This document shows positions 43,599 through 52,359 of a stretch of 64,000 nucleotides of DNA, in pieces. Below the pieces are notes generated by a model. That model saw only the letters and a program-made list of their open reading frames with translations. It was not told where the DNA came from and did no database searches. This stretch comes from Bradyrhizobium semiaridum (GTDB taxonomy: Bacteria > Pseudomonadota > Alphaproteobacteria > Rhizobiales > Xanthobacteraceae): positions 27,334-91,333 of the forward strand of contig NZ_JAGKJJ010000028.1 of the NCBI RefSeq assembly GCF_020329505.1, read 5' to 3'. Numbering within the stretch: the stretch's first letter is position 1; every line of letters begins with the position of its first letter. Position numbers and translations under genes: made by a program.

Positions 43599-45895
43599 CA
43601 CCAGCGGTAGGTCAGTTTCGCGATCGCCTTGTGGCCCTCGGCATAGAAGCAGCTGGTATTGCCGTAACAGGCCGCCACGTAACGGGTGTCGGCGAGGTTC
43701 GTGACGTTGAGCGAAAGGCGATAATTGTCCCTGGAATAGGCGACCAGCGTATCGACCACCGTCGAGGCCGGGACCTTGAAGCTGTTGGCCTCGTCGCCGA
43801 AGGTCGAGCCGACGTAGCGGACGCCGGCGCCGAACTGCAAGCCAGCGAACGCGCCGCCCTGCACGGTGTAGTCGGCCCACAGCGAGAAGCGATTGAGCGG
43901 CACGGTGGTCGGCGCCTTGCCGACATTGACGGGATCCTTGGTCACGACGGCGTCGACAGAGGCATAGCCGCCGCGGATGTTGACGCCTTCCACCAGCGTC
44001 GCGGTGCCCTCGAGCTCGATACCGCGCGATTTGACCTGGCCGGTCTGCTCCGCGAAATAGGATGGCGGCGCGTAGGTGACGACGTTGGATCGGGTGAGGT
44101 CGAATGCGGCGAGGGTGATCAGCGCGTTGATGCCGACCGGCTGATACTTGACGCCGACCTCGTACTGCACGCCGGCTTCCGGCTTCAGCAATTCGCCGGC
44201 GACATTGATGCTGAGCACCGGCAGGAACGATTCCGCGTAGCTGAAATAGGGCGCGATGCCGTTGTCGAAATTGTACATCACCGCGGCGCGGCCGGTGAAC
44301 GCCGAAGCGTCGGTCGAGGTCGCGGTTTTGGCAAGATTGTTGTCGAGATCGGTGGTGACGAAGTCCTGCCGGCCGCCGAGCAGGAACGACAGCCGCCCGA
44401 GCCTGATCTGGTCCTGCAGATAGATACCGGCCTGCGACTGCTTGATGCCGGTGTCGTCGTAGGGGCCGAGATTGGTCCAACTGTTGGTATAGACCGGCGC
44501 GAAGACGTTGAGCTTGCCGGTGCCAAACAGCGAGGCCATGTCGCGGAACGAGGTATTGCGATAGTCGACGCCGAACAGCGTGGTGTGGCTCAAGGGGCCG
44601 GTCACGAATCTGCCCTGCAGCTGGTTGTCGACCGCAAACGAATTGATGGTCGATTCGCCGCCGCTGCCGCCGCGCGACAACAGGCCGGCGGCTTCGTCGG
44701 CCGCGGACGCATAGCCCATGCCGTAGAAGCTGCGCTGCTCATTGTGCATCCAGGAATAGCGCAGGTTCTGGCGGAAGGTCAGGGCGTCGTTGAAGTCGTG
44801 CGACAGCAGGTAGCCGACGGAGGATTGCTCGGTGTCGAACTGGTTGAAGCCGGGCTCGCCGACGAAGCGCGTGTTCGGGATGTAGCGGCCGTTGTTGGCC
44901 CAGACAGTGCCGGACGACGGCAGGAATTGCAGGCCCCAGCCGGTCCGCTCCTTCTGGTAGTTCGCAAGGAAGGTGATCGTGGTGTCCTCGTTCGGCTTCA
45001 CGGTGACCGCAGGCGCGATGAAGACGCGGTTGTCTTTGGTGAAGTCGACCTGGGTCTCGCCGTCGCGCGCGACGCCGGTGAGGCGCCACAGCACGGTGCC
45101 TTCCTTGTTGGCGGGACCGCCGACATCGAACTCGCCCTGGTAGCGGTTGAAGCTGCCGCCGGAGATCGAGACCTCGCCGAACTGGCGCGCGGTCGGAAGC
45201 TTGCTGACATAGTTGAGGATGCCGCTGGTGCCGCTGCCGCCGAACATCGCCGACGACGGGCCCTTCAGCACTTCGAGGCGTTCGGCGCCGTAGGGATCGA
45301 GCCCGAGGAAGTGCACATAGTTGCTGCTCGGCAGCCGCAGGCCGTCGAGATAGAGGCCGGGCATCGTCATGTCGAAGCCGCGGATTTGCAGGCCGCCGAA
45401 GCGGGTGTCCGAGCCGCCATTGACGTCGCCGCTGACACCGGCGGTGTAGCGCAGCGCGGCGCCGACGGATTCCGCACCCTGATTCCGGATCTGATCGGTG
45501 GTGATGACCGAGATCGATTGCGGGGTTTCGACCAGCGGCGTGTCGGTCTTGGTCGCGGTGGCCGAACGCGTGGCGACAAATCCGGTGACGGGGCCGCCGG
45601 CGCGTTCGCCGGCAACTGCGCCGGATGCGGACGCAGGCGCCGCGGCCTGTTGCGGCCGCGCCGCGCGATTGGCGCGATTGACGCGCGCGCTTGCCGCACG
45701 ACGTGATGGTCTTGCAGACGCAGCAGCTGTTGCGCGCGGCTGCGGCGCATCGACCGTCACCGGCGGCAGCGCCGCCTGCGCAGCGGCCTCTTCGCTCCCG
45801 GCTCCGGCGGCAAGCACGGCGAGGGTACACAGACCAATCGTTCGCGAGATGGAATGATGTCGAGAAGTGGAATGCGAAGCGAGTCTGTCTGTCAC
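43598..45895 (-). CDS. TonB-dependent siderophore receptor
   Basis: A 765-residue outer-membrane receptor for a ferric siderophore. The signal peptide is TIGLCTLAVLAAGAG and following (residues ~20-40). A long Ala/Arg-rich linker to about residue 105 precedes the plug, which has TPQSISVITTDQIRNQGAES and GLQIRGFDMTMPGLYLDGLR, then LEVLKGPSSAMFGGSGTSGI. The barrel includes YGVEAGVQYEVGVKY-like GVQYEVGVKYQP and ends in a terminal aromatic (LTYRW). No N-terminal signalling (STN) domain is seen. It is co-transcribed with the PepSY gene. Siderophore identity is unknown, and I saw no clear Fur or Irr box upstream. Confidence 0.9.
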   Translation of the reverse strand: MTDRLASHSTSRHHSISRTIGLCTLAVLAAGAGSEEAAAQAALPPVTVDAPQPRATAAASARPSRRAASARVNRANRAARPQQAAAPASASGAVAGERAGGPVTGFVATRSATATKTDTPLVETPQSISVITTDQIRNQGAESVGAALRYTAGVSGDVNGGSDTRFGGLQIRGFDMTMPGLYLDGLRLPSSNYVHFLGLDPYGAERLEVLKGPSSAMFGGSGTSGILNYVSKLPTARQFGEVSISGGSFNRYQGEFDVGGPANKEGTVLWRLTGVARDGETQVDFTKDNRVFIAPAVTVKPNEDTTITFLANYQKERTGWGLQFLPSSGTVWANNGRYIPNTRFVGEPGFNQFDTEQSSVGYLLSHDFNDALTFRQNLRYSWMHNEQRSFYGMGYASAADEAAGLLSRGGSGGESTINSFAVDNQLQGRFVTGPLSHTTLFGVDYRNTSFRDMASLFGTGKLNVFAPVYTNSWTNLGPYDDTGIKQSQAGIYLQDQIRLGRLSFLLGGRQDFVTTDLDNNLAKTATSTDASAFTGRAAVMYNFDNGIAPYFSYAESFLPVLSINVAGELLKPEAGVQYEVGVKYQPVGINALITLAAFDLTRSNVVTYAPPSYFAEQTGQVKSRGIELEGTATLVEGVNIRGGYASVDAVVTKDPVNVGKAPTTVPLNRFSLWADYTVQGGAFAGLQFGAGVRYVGSTFGDEANSFKVPASTVVDTLVAYSRDNYRLSLNVTNLADTRYVAACYGNTSCFYAEGHKAIAKLTYRW

Positions 45896-46225
45896 GCGAA
45901 GGGCGCCCTGATGTGCTGGGTCTGGATTTGAGACCCGGCTCTACAGTGCGCGGCGCGTGAGTACAGACCTCCGCGCTTGGAATAGATCGAGACTGCGCCG
46001 CGACAATCGCGCGAGCGCTGAAGCAGAAAGGAAATTGGAAGTGCGCTGCGACAATGTGCCCGCGCACACTAACGAGGAGACATGTTGCAGATTGCGGTTC
46101 CGGTCGCGCACGTTGTATCGATAACGATCTGCAATCGGCGTCGCCCGGGCCGGCAAAATGTTCCCGGAATGTTCTTGCATTCGATGCCCGGTTCCGCTAC
46201 GGTCCGCGCGGAAAATAGGGGCAGC
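45896..46225. other. 330-base divergent region between receptor and comM, no gene seen
   Basis: Contains AT-richer stretches such as GCAGAAAGGAAATTGG near 46025 and the sequence CGTTGTATCGATAACG near 46110, and no ORF with coding support. The comM frame is open from 46082 but without a ribosome site. Promoters for both flanking genes must lie here; I cannot place them with confidence. Confidence 0.4.
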
Positions 46226-47770
46226 ATGGTCCAGCGCGTTTCCACCGTCGCTTTCGAGGGGATCGAGGCCCGCGCGGTTGACGTGCAGGTGCAGGTCGCC
46301 CCGGGCCTGCCGGCCTTTGCCATCGTCGGCCTGCCGGACAAGGCGGTGTCCGAGGCGCGCGAGCGGGTGCGCTCGGCGCTGATCGCCTCGGGGCTGGCGC
46401 TGCCCGCGCGCCGCATTACGGTCAATCTCGCGCCCGCCGATCTGCCCAAGGAAGGCAGCCATTACGACCTGCCGATCGCGCTCGGCCTGATGGCGGCGAT
46501 CGGCGCGATCCCGCCGGATGCTCTGAATGGCTTCACCGTGCTTGGCGAGCTCGGGCTCGACGGCTCGATCGCGCCGGTGGCCGGCGTGCTGCCGGCTGCG
46601 ATCGGCGCCAATTCGCGCGACGAAGGGCTGATCTGCCCGGCCGCCTGCGGTTCGGAGGCGGCGTGGGCCAGCCCCGACATCCAGATCATCGCGGCGCACT
46701 CGCTGATCCAGATCGCCAATCACTTCAAAGGCACGCAGGTGCTGTCGCGCCCGCAGCCGAAGGTGCAAGAGGACGAGCGTGCGGACGCGCTGCTCGATCT
46801 GCGCGACATCAAGGGCCAGGAAAGCGCCAAGCGCGCGCTCGAGATCGCGGCCGCCGGCGGCCATCATTTGCTGATGATCGGCTCGCCCGGCGCCGGCAAA
46901 TCGATGCTGGCGGCGCGGCTGCCGTCGATCCTGCCGCCGCTGTCGCCGTCCGAGCTGCTGGAGGTCTCGATGATCGCCTCCGTCGCCGGCGAGATCCGCG
47001 ACGGCGCGCTGACGGCGCGGCGCCCGTTCCGCAGCCCGCATCATTCCGCCAGCATGGCCGCGCTGACCGGCGGCGGCATGCGCGCCAAACCCGGCGAGAT
47101 CTCGCTCGCGCATCAGGGCGTGCTGTTCCTCGACGAATTGCCGGAGTTCGATCCGCGCGTGCTGGATTCGCTGCGCCAGCCGCTGGAGAACGGCGAGGTC
47201 TCCGTCAGCAGGGCCAACCACCGCGTTACCTATCCAGCACGCTTCATGCTGGTCGCGGCGATGAACCCGTGCCGCTGCGGCCATGCCTATGAGCCTGGCT
47301 ATTCCTGCAGGCGCGCCCCTGTCGACCGCTGCACCGCCGACTATCAGATGCGGATCTCCGGCCCGCTGATGGATCGCATTGACCTGCGGATCGAAGTGCC
47401 GGCGGTGACCGCCGCGGACCTGATCCTGCCGCCGCCGGCGGAAGGATCGGCCGAGGTCGCCGCCCGCGTCGCGGCCGCGCGCGACATCCAGCTCGCGCGC
47501 TATGCGGCGGCCGGCATGCCGCATGTCCGCACCAATGCCGAAGCGCCGAGCGCGCTGCTCGAGACCATCGCGCAGCCGGACGCGCACGGGCAGAAGCTGC
47601 TGCGCGAGGCCGCCGACAACATGCGCCTCACCGCGCGCGGCTATCACCGCGTGCTGCGGGTGGCGCGCACGCTGGCCGACCTCGACGGCGCCGAGACGAT
47701 CGGCCGGCTGCACCTCGCCGAGGCGCTGTCCTATCGTGCATTGGCCGACGATCTGCGCCGCGCCGCCTGA
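46226..47770 (+). CDS. comM: YifB/ComM family Mg-chelatase-like AAA+ ATPase
   Basis: A 514-residue hexameric helicase-like ATPase; ComM of Vibrio and Acinetobacter drives branch migration during natural transformation. The N-terminal Lon-like domain holds LPAFAIVGLPDKAVSEARER (residues ~28-47). The Walker A is GSPGAGKSMLAARL near residue 220, and Walker B is VLFLDELPEF near 300. RPFRSPHHSASMAALTGGG is the family signature, followed by MNPCRCGH with a Cys set in CRRAPVDRC. ATG 46226 starts MVQRVSTVAFEGIEA, the usual start. The role in this organism is inferred only. Confidence 0.93.
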   Translation: MVQRVSTVAFEGIEARAVDVQVQVAPGLPAFAIVGLPDKAVSEARERVRSALIASGLALPARRITVNLAPADLPKEGSHYDLPIALGLMAAIGAIPPDALNGFTVLGELGLDGSIAPVAGVLPAAIGANSRDEGLICPAACGSEAAWASPDIQIIAAHSLIQIANHFKGTQVLSRPQPKVQEDERADALLDLRDIKGQESAKRALEIAAAGGHHLLMIGSPGAGKSMLAARLPSILPPLSPSELLEVSMIASVAGEIRDGALTARRPFRSPHHSASMAALTGGGMRAKPGEISLAHQGVLFLDELPEFDPRVLDSLRQPLENGEVSVSRANHRVTYPARFMLVAAMNPCRCGHAYEPGYSCRRAPVDRCTADYQMRISGPLMDRIDLRIEVPAVTAADLILPPPAEGSAEVAARVAAARDIQLARYAAAGMPHVRTNAEAPSALLETIAQPDAHGQKLLREAADNMRLTARGYHRVLRVARTLADLDGAETIGRLHLAEALSYRALADDLRRAA

Positions 47771-47912
47771 TCGAATCGCCTTCCAGCGACACGGTCCCGG
47801 CCCGCTGCGGAATTGTTTCCACGTCAACGCGACGGTAACCACTCTCGTTTACGCTCCGCAAACCATAAGCCCTCCGCGATCCGCGGCCGGCTTGGGTCGA
47901 GCGAGTCGTGTC

Positions 47913-48383
47913 ATGTTGCGTTTCAAGATTCTGGCCTCGGTAGTCCCGCTCGCCGTGGCAGCCGTGTTTGCCCGCGTTGAATTCCTGCCCGGCTCCCGGC
48001 CCTGCATCGAGGTCGGCGGGGCCGCGCTGCAGATCGCGTCGACCCCATGGTTCGCCCAGCTCCACGTCAGCTTCACCGACGATCCGCGCCTTGCCACCGT
48101 CCGCGTCCAGATCGCCGACAGTGCCGAAGCCGCCGACTTCACCGTGATCGACGACATCGACGACGCCGAGGCCGGCGCCTGCGAGAGCAACACCGTGCCG
48201 CAGCTGATCGCGATTTCGCGCGACCGGTCGGCGAGCGGTCCCGTGATCTATCTCTCGCACGATGACGGCCCGTCCGACTATCGCGTCTTCGTGCAGTCGA
48301 AGACGTTCTCGGTGCGCGACGCCGCGGCCCTGATCGTCAGCGCCCGTGGCGGCCATCGCCGCGTCGAGGCGGCGTCGCTGTAG
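47913..48383 (+). CDS. Small exported hypothetical protein
   Basis: A 156-residue protein, not recognised. Residues 1-20 (MLRFKILASVVPLAVAAVFA) are a signal peptide or single anchor. The rest has Cys in GSRPCIEVGG and AGACESNTVP, possibly a disulfide pair, and an acidic FTVIDDIDDAEAG. No catalytic motif is evident. It lies 142 bases behind comM and 73 bases before the hybrid kinase frame. Coding is supported by frame-specific GC3 and by the signal-like start; the function is unknown. Confidence 0.7.
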   Translation: MLRFKILASVVPLAVAAVFARVEFLPGSRPCIEVGGAALQIASTPWFAQLHVSFTDDPRLATVRVQIADSAEAADFTVIDDIDDAEAGACESNTVPQLIAISRDRSASGPVIYLSHDDGPSDYRVFVQSKTFSVRDAAALIVSARGGHRRVEAASL

Positions 48384-48456
48384 AGGCGATTAACCTTTCG
48401 CTAACGCTGTTCGCAAGGCGGCGCAAAACGTCCGCCTGCTTCAAGCACTTTGCAAG

Positions 48457-50757
48457 ATGGCCGGCGCATCGTCAGCATCGGATCAGGCTATCTCAGGGTC
48501 ACGATTGATGGGGCGTTTCTTCCGGATCAAGTTGCGCCTTCGCCGCTTCATGCGGCGCCATTCCTGGATCGCGGCGATCCTTCGCTCCTTCATGATCCTC
48601 TCCGCCACGTTCGGCGGCGCCTTCGGCTTCATCTCGGCCGCGCTCTCGGACAAGAGCGGCTACGACCCCAACGCGTTCGCGATCGGCGTCAGCTTCCTGT
48701 TCGCGCTCGCCTGCCTCTGGATCGTGACGCTCGGCATCCGCATGCGGCTGCTGCGCAAGAAGCTGCGCACCATCGCAACCCACAATGAAGCGATGGCCGA
48801 CCGCAACTGGGAACTGCAGGAGGCGCAGCAGCGCGCCAGCAATCTGTTCGAGGCCCAAGGCGATCTGATCGTGCTGCGCGACCAGAACGGCCGCATCACC
48901 TACGCCAACGACGCCTATTGCGAGCTCGCGCAAGCGCCACGCAGCGAACTGATCGGCAGCACCGCCGTGCTGAAGGTTCTCGAACATGGCGCCGCCGCGC
49001 TCGAAGCCAGCGGCACCCGCGTCTACGACCAGAAGATCGAAGGACCGTTCGGCCCGCGCTGGATCGCCTGGCGCGAGGGCCTGGTCCGCAACGACGCCAT
49101 CGAGGCGGCCGAGGTGCAAAGCGTCGGCCGCGACGTCACCGATCGCACCGAGAGCGAGCGGGCGCTGGCCGAAGCCCGCGATCAGGCCGACGCCGCCAAC
49201 CGCGCCAAATCGCGCTTCCTCGCGATGGCCAGCCACGAGATACGCACGCCGCTGAACGGCATCATCGGCATGAGCGGGCTGTTGATGGACACCCAGCTGA
49301 CGCCGGAACAGCTGACCTACGTCAAGGCGGTCAAGACCTCCGGCGATGCGCTGCTGGCGCTGATCGAGGAGCTGCTCGACTATTCCAAGATCGAGGCCGG
49401 CAAGATCGACCTCGAGCATCGCGCCTTCGCGCTGTCCGGCCTGATCGAAGACATCACTGAGCTGCTGGCGCCGCGCGCCCAGGCCAAGGGCATCGAGATC
49501 GCGGCCTATGTCGACGAGCGGCTGCCGATGCGGGTGATCGGCGACGCCGCGCGGCTGCGCCAAGTGCTGCTCAATCTCGCCGGCAACGCAATCAAATTCA
49601 CCGCGACCGGCGGCGTCGCATTGATCGTCGAGCCCGGCATCTGGCCGAACGAGATCAGTTTCCTGGTCCGCGACACCGGCATCGGCATCGCGCCGGAAGC
49701 GCAGCAGCGGATCTTCCGCGAGTTCGAGCAGGCCGATGAGCGGATCGCGCGCAGCTATGGCGGCACCGGCCTCGGCCTGTCGATCAGCGACCGCATCGTC
49801 AAGCGGATGGGCGGCCGCATCGCGCTGGCGAGCACGCCAGGTGCGGGCTCGACCTTCGAAGTGTCGATCCCGCTGGCCGCTGCCGACACCGGCGAAGCCG
49901 ACAGCTTCGCGCCACCGGACCTGTCCGAGCAATCGATCATGCTGGCCGCGCCGCACAGCATCGAGGTCTCGCTGATCGCGCGGCGGCTGCAGCGCTGGGG
50001 CGCGCAGACCAGCATCGTGTCCGATGCCGACGTCGCCGCGGCGCTGCTGCCGGAGCGCGGCTGGCACGCAGTCCTGATCGACCACGCGCTCGGCACCCCG
50101 GCAATCGACGCGCTCGCCACCGCCGCCCGCAGCCATGCGGTTCATCGCATCGTGATTTGCACGCCGGCGACGCGGCAGGACCTGCTGGCGCCGGCGAACT
50201 CCAGCTTTACCGGCTATCTGGTCAAGCCGCTGCGGGCCGCCTCGCTGGCAGCGCGCCTGACCGCCTCGCCCGAAGTCACGGCGCCGAGTATCGCCGTCGA
50301 CGCGATCGCCGAGCCCGTCCCCGCCACTTCCGTCGCCGCGCCGCCGGACAAGGGGCTCTCGATCCTGGTCGCCGAGGACAACGAGATCAACGCGCTGTTG
50401 ATGCGCTCGCTGCTCGCAAGGCTCGGCCACAACGTCGTCGTCACCACCGACGGCGAACAGGCGTTGGAATCCTGGCTATCGGCGCGCTCCGCCGGCACGC
50501 CCTACGATCTGGTGCTGATGGACATCCAGATGCCGCGCCTCAACGGCATCGAGACCACCAAGCGCATCCGTGAGCACGAGGCCGGCCAGCCCGGCCGCCG
50601 CACCCCGATCCTGGCGCTGACCGCCAACACGCTGGTCGAGGACCGCGATGCCTGCTTCGAAGCCGGCATGGACGGTTTCCTGATCAAGCCGCTCGACCGG
50701 GAAAAGCTCGAAGAAGCGCTCACAGGCCTCGCCGCCGCAAGGCATATTGCAGCGTAG
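48457..50757 (+). CDS. Hybrid histidine kinase with PAS, pseudo-receiver and receiver domains
   Basis: A 766-residue membrane sensor. Two membrane segments lie at residues ~40-62 and ~74-95. A PAS domain follows (~128-230, ITYANDAYCELAQAPRSELI). The kinase core has phosphoacceptor His260 (SHEIRTPLNGI), the N box with Asn377, and GTGLGLSISD. A first receiver-like domain (~493-605) keeps Asp542 and Lys590 but has AAPHS in place of the acidic pocket, so it is probably a pseudo-receiver. The second receiver (~634-755) is complete: Glu640, Asp641, Asp689 and Lys744. No cognate regulator is adjacent. An in-frame ATG at 48508 is an alternative start. The signal is unknown. Confidence 0.92.
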   Translation: MAGASSASDQAISGSRLMGRFFRIKLRLRRFMRRHSWIAAILRSFMILSATFGGAFGFISAALSDKSGYDPNAFAIGVSFLFALACLWIVTLGIRMRLLRKKLRTIATHNEAMADRNWELQEAQQRASNLFEAQGDLIVLRDQNGRITYANDAYCELAQAPRSELIGSTAVLKVLEHGAAALEASGTRVYDQKIEGPFGPRWIAWREGLVRNDAIEAAEVQSVGRDVTDRTESERALAEARDQADAANRAKSRFLAMASHEIRTPLNGIIGMSGLLMDTQLTPEQLTYVKAVKTSGDALLALIEELLDYSKIEAGKIDLEHRAFALSGLIEDITELLAPRAQAKGIEIAAYVDERLPMRVIGDAARLRQVLLNLAGNAIKFTATGGVALIVEPGIWPNEISFLVRDTGIGIAPEAQQRIFREFEQADERIARSYGGTGLGLSISDRIVKRMGGRIALASTPGAGSTFEVSIPLAAADTGEADSFAPPDLSEQSIMLAAPHSIEVSLIARRLQRWGAQTSIVSDADVAAALLPERGWHAVLIDHALGTPAIDALATAARSHAVHRIVICTPATRQDLLAPANSSFTGYLVKPLRAASLAARLTASPEVTAPSIAVDAIAEPVPATSVAAPPDKGLSILVAEDNEINALLMRSLLARLGHNVVVTTDGEQALESWLSARSAGTPYDLVLMDIQMPRLNGIETTKRIREHEAGQPGRRTPILALTANTLVEDRDACFEAGMDGFLIKPLDREKLEEALTGLAAARHIAA

Positions 50758-50834
50758 GGCGCGCCGCACCCACAACCGTCATCAAGCCGGGTGATGACAG
50801 CCGTTACTTGGCAGGCGGCGTGCAACAAACTCAG

Positions 50835-50952
50835 TGTCGTCCCGGCGAAGGCCGGGACCCAGCCACGAATGGCAGTTGTTGGATAATCGTCTCGCCGCGT
50901 GCCCTTTTTCGGCCGCCACGGAGCATGGGTCCCGGCCTTCGCCGGGACGACA
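50835..50952. repeat. Intergenic repeat with 26-base perfect inverted ends, copy 1
   Basis: TGTCGTCCCGGCGAAGGCCG then GGACCC (50835-50860) is the exact reverse complement of 50927-50952. The loop of about 66 bases is not conserved with copy 2 at 58934-59063. It lies in the 225-base gap between the convergent kinase and coaA genes; nothing else is seen there. Confidence 0.9.
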
Positions 50953-50982
50953 CCGGTGATGTGGGTGCCGATTGGCGACGAA

Positions 50983-51939
50983 CTACAGCCGCCGCAACGC
51001 CACCGACTGCACGACGTGGTCGGGGCCCTTTTTCAGGATCAGCGTCGCGCGCGGCCGGGTCGGCAGGATGTTGTCCTCGAGATTGGCGAGGTTGGTGCGC
51101 TCCCAGATCGCGATCGCGGTGGCGGTGGCCTCTTCGTCAGAGAGCGGCGCGTAGCGGTGGAAGTAGGATCTCGGATCGGTGAATGCGGTGTCGCGCAGTG
51201 CCAGGAAGCGCTTGATGTACCACTGCCGGAGCACGGCTTCATCGGCATCGATATAGACAGAGAAGTCGAAGAAGTCGGAGACGAACGGCACTGCCTTGCC
51301 GTCGCGCGGCAACCGGCCGGCCTGCAGCACGTTGACGCCTTCGACGATCAGGATGTCGGGCTGGTCGATCTCGACCCATTTGTTCGGCACGATGTCGTAG
51401 GTCAGATGCGAATAGACCGGCGCCCGCACGTGGCGGCGCCCCGCCTTGATGTCGCTGAGGAACGACAGCAACGTCGGCAGATCGTAGCTTTCCGGAAAGC
51501 CCTTCTTCTGCATGAGGCCCTGCCGCTCGAGCACGGCATTCGGAAACAGGAAACCGTCGGTCGTGATCAGGTCGACCTTCGGCCGCGGCGACCAGCGCGC
51601 CAGCATCGCCTGCAGCACGCGTGCCGTGGTCGACTTGCCGACGGCGACCGATCCGGCGACGCCGATGATGTAGGGCATCTTGCGGTCGCGGATGTTGAGG
51701 AACTGGCGCTGCGAATAATACAGGCGCTGGGTCGCATCGACATAGATCGAGAGCAGGCGCGACAGCGGCAAATAGATGTCCTCGACCTCCTGCAAGTCGA
51801 GGCGGTCGTGCATCGAGCGCAGGCGGTCGAACTCGCCCGGCTCCAGCGTCATCGGCGTGTCGTCGCGCAAATGCGCCCATTGCTGGCGCGTGAAGATGCG
51901 GTACGGATTGTATTGCTGATCTGGTGCCCGGATATCCAT
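50983..51939 (-). CDS. coaA: Type I pantothenate kinase
   Basis: A 318-residue enzyme making phosphopantothenate, the first and regulated step of CoA synthesis. The P-loop is GVAGSVAVGKSTTARVL (residues ~100-116). DLITTDGFLFPNAVLERQGL follows, and DILIVEGVNVLQ and FFDFSVYIDADEAVLRQWYI are family signatures. ATG 51939 was chosen over the frame start at 51957, which overlaps hisE. It is the last gene of the histidine operon, a usual alphaproteobacterial arrangement. Confidence 0.96.
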   Translation of the reverse strand: MDIRAPDQQYNPYRIFTRQQWAHLRDDTPMTLEPGEFDRLRSMHDRLDLQEVEDIYLPLSRLLSIYVDATQRLYYSQRQFLNIRDRKMPYIIGVAGSVAVGKSTTARVLQAMLARWSPRPKVDLITTDGFLFPNAVLERQGLMQKKGFPESYDLPTLLSFLSDIKAGRRHVRAPVYSHLTYDIVPNKWVEIDQPDILIVEGVNVLQAGRLPRDGKAVPFVSDFFDFSVYIDADEAVLRQWYIKRFLALRDTAFTDPRSYFHRYAPLSDEEATATAIAIWERTNLANLEDNILPTRPRATLILKKGPDHVVQSVALRRL

Positions 51940-51953
51940 GAGACGCCCCTTGA

Positions 51954-52277
51954 TCAATCGCGCTTGCGCGACGCCTTCTCTTCCAGTCCGGACATCGCGG
52001 TGCGCTTCTCCAGCGCCGCCTCGACATCCTCCAACTTCACGCCACGCGACTTCAGCAGCACCAGCAGGTGAAACAGCAGATCGGCACTCTCGGCGATGAG
52101 ATGATCACGATTATTCCCGACCGCCGCGATCACCGTCTCGACCGCTTCCTCGCCCAGCTTCTTGGCGCAGTGCTCCGCGCCCTTGTCGAGCAGCTTGCGG
52201 GTGTAGGACGCCTCGCCGCCCGTTGCAGCGCGGGCGTCGATGGTGGCCGCCAGATCGTGGACCGTGAAACGCGACAT
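51954..52277 (-). CDS. hisE: Phosphoribosyl-ATP diphosphatase
   Basis: A 107-residue MazG-like enzyme of histidine synthesis (second step). SYTRKLLDKGAEHCAKKLGE and EAVETVIAAVGNNRDHLIAE hold the acidic metal-binding helices, and ADLLFHLLVLLKSRGV follows. ATG 52277 is taken; a TTG directly before it is the other option. It is a stand-alone HisE, not fused to HisI. It lies 82 bases behind hisF and 14 bases before coaA. Confidence 0.95.
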   Translation of the reverse strand: MSRFTVHDLAATIDARAATGGEASYTRKLLDKGAEHCAKKLGEEAVETVIAAVGNNRDHLIAESADLLFHLLVLLKSRGVKLEDVEAALEKRTAMSGLEEKASRKRD

Positions 52278-52359
52278 CAACTCAACTCAAGCACGTGCGC
52301 CGGCACCGTCCCGGTGCCATCCCCAAGGTGGCAATTTAGCATTTCTGTCACAAGGAGTC

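Noticed and set aside
42327..44480. One long protein joining the PepSY membrane protein with ~290 upstream residues
   Set aside because: The upstream part is the siderophore receptor read in the wrong frame; the ATG at 43598 with a one-base overlap is the natural start.
43631..45706. A 691-codon open frame antisense to the siderophore receptor
   Set aside because: Composition is that of a mirrored GC-rich gene (excess Arg, Gly, Ala, Asp), without motifs or signal; the receptor on the other strand is complete.
48499..50430. A 643-codon open frame antisense to the hybrid kinase
   Set aside because: In DNA of this base bias the antisense of a real gene is often open. The translation has no recognisable domain, while the plus-strand frame has PAS, kinase and receiver motifs in order.
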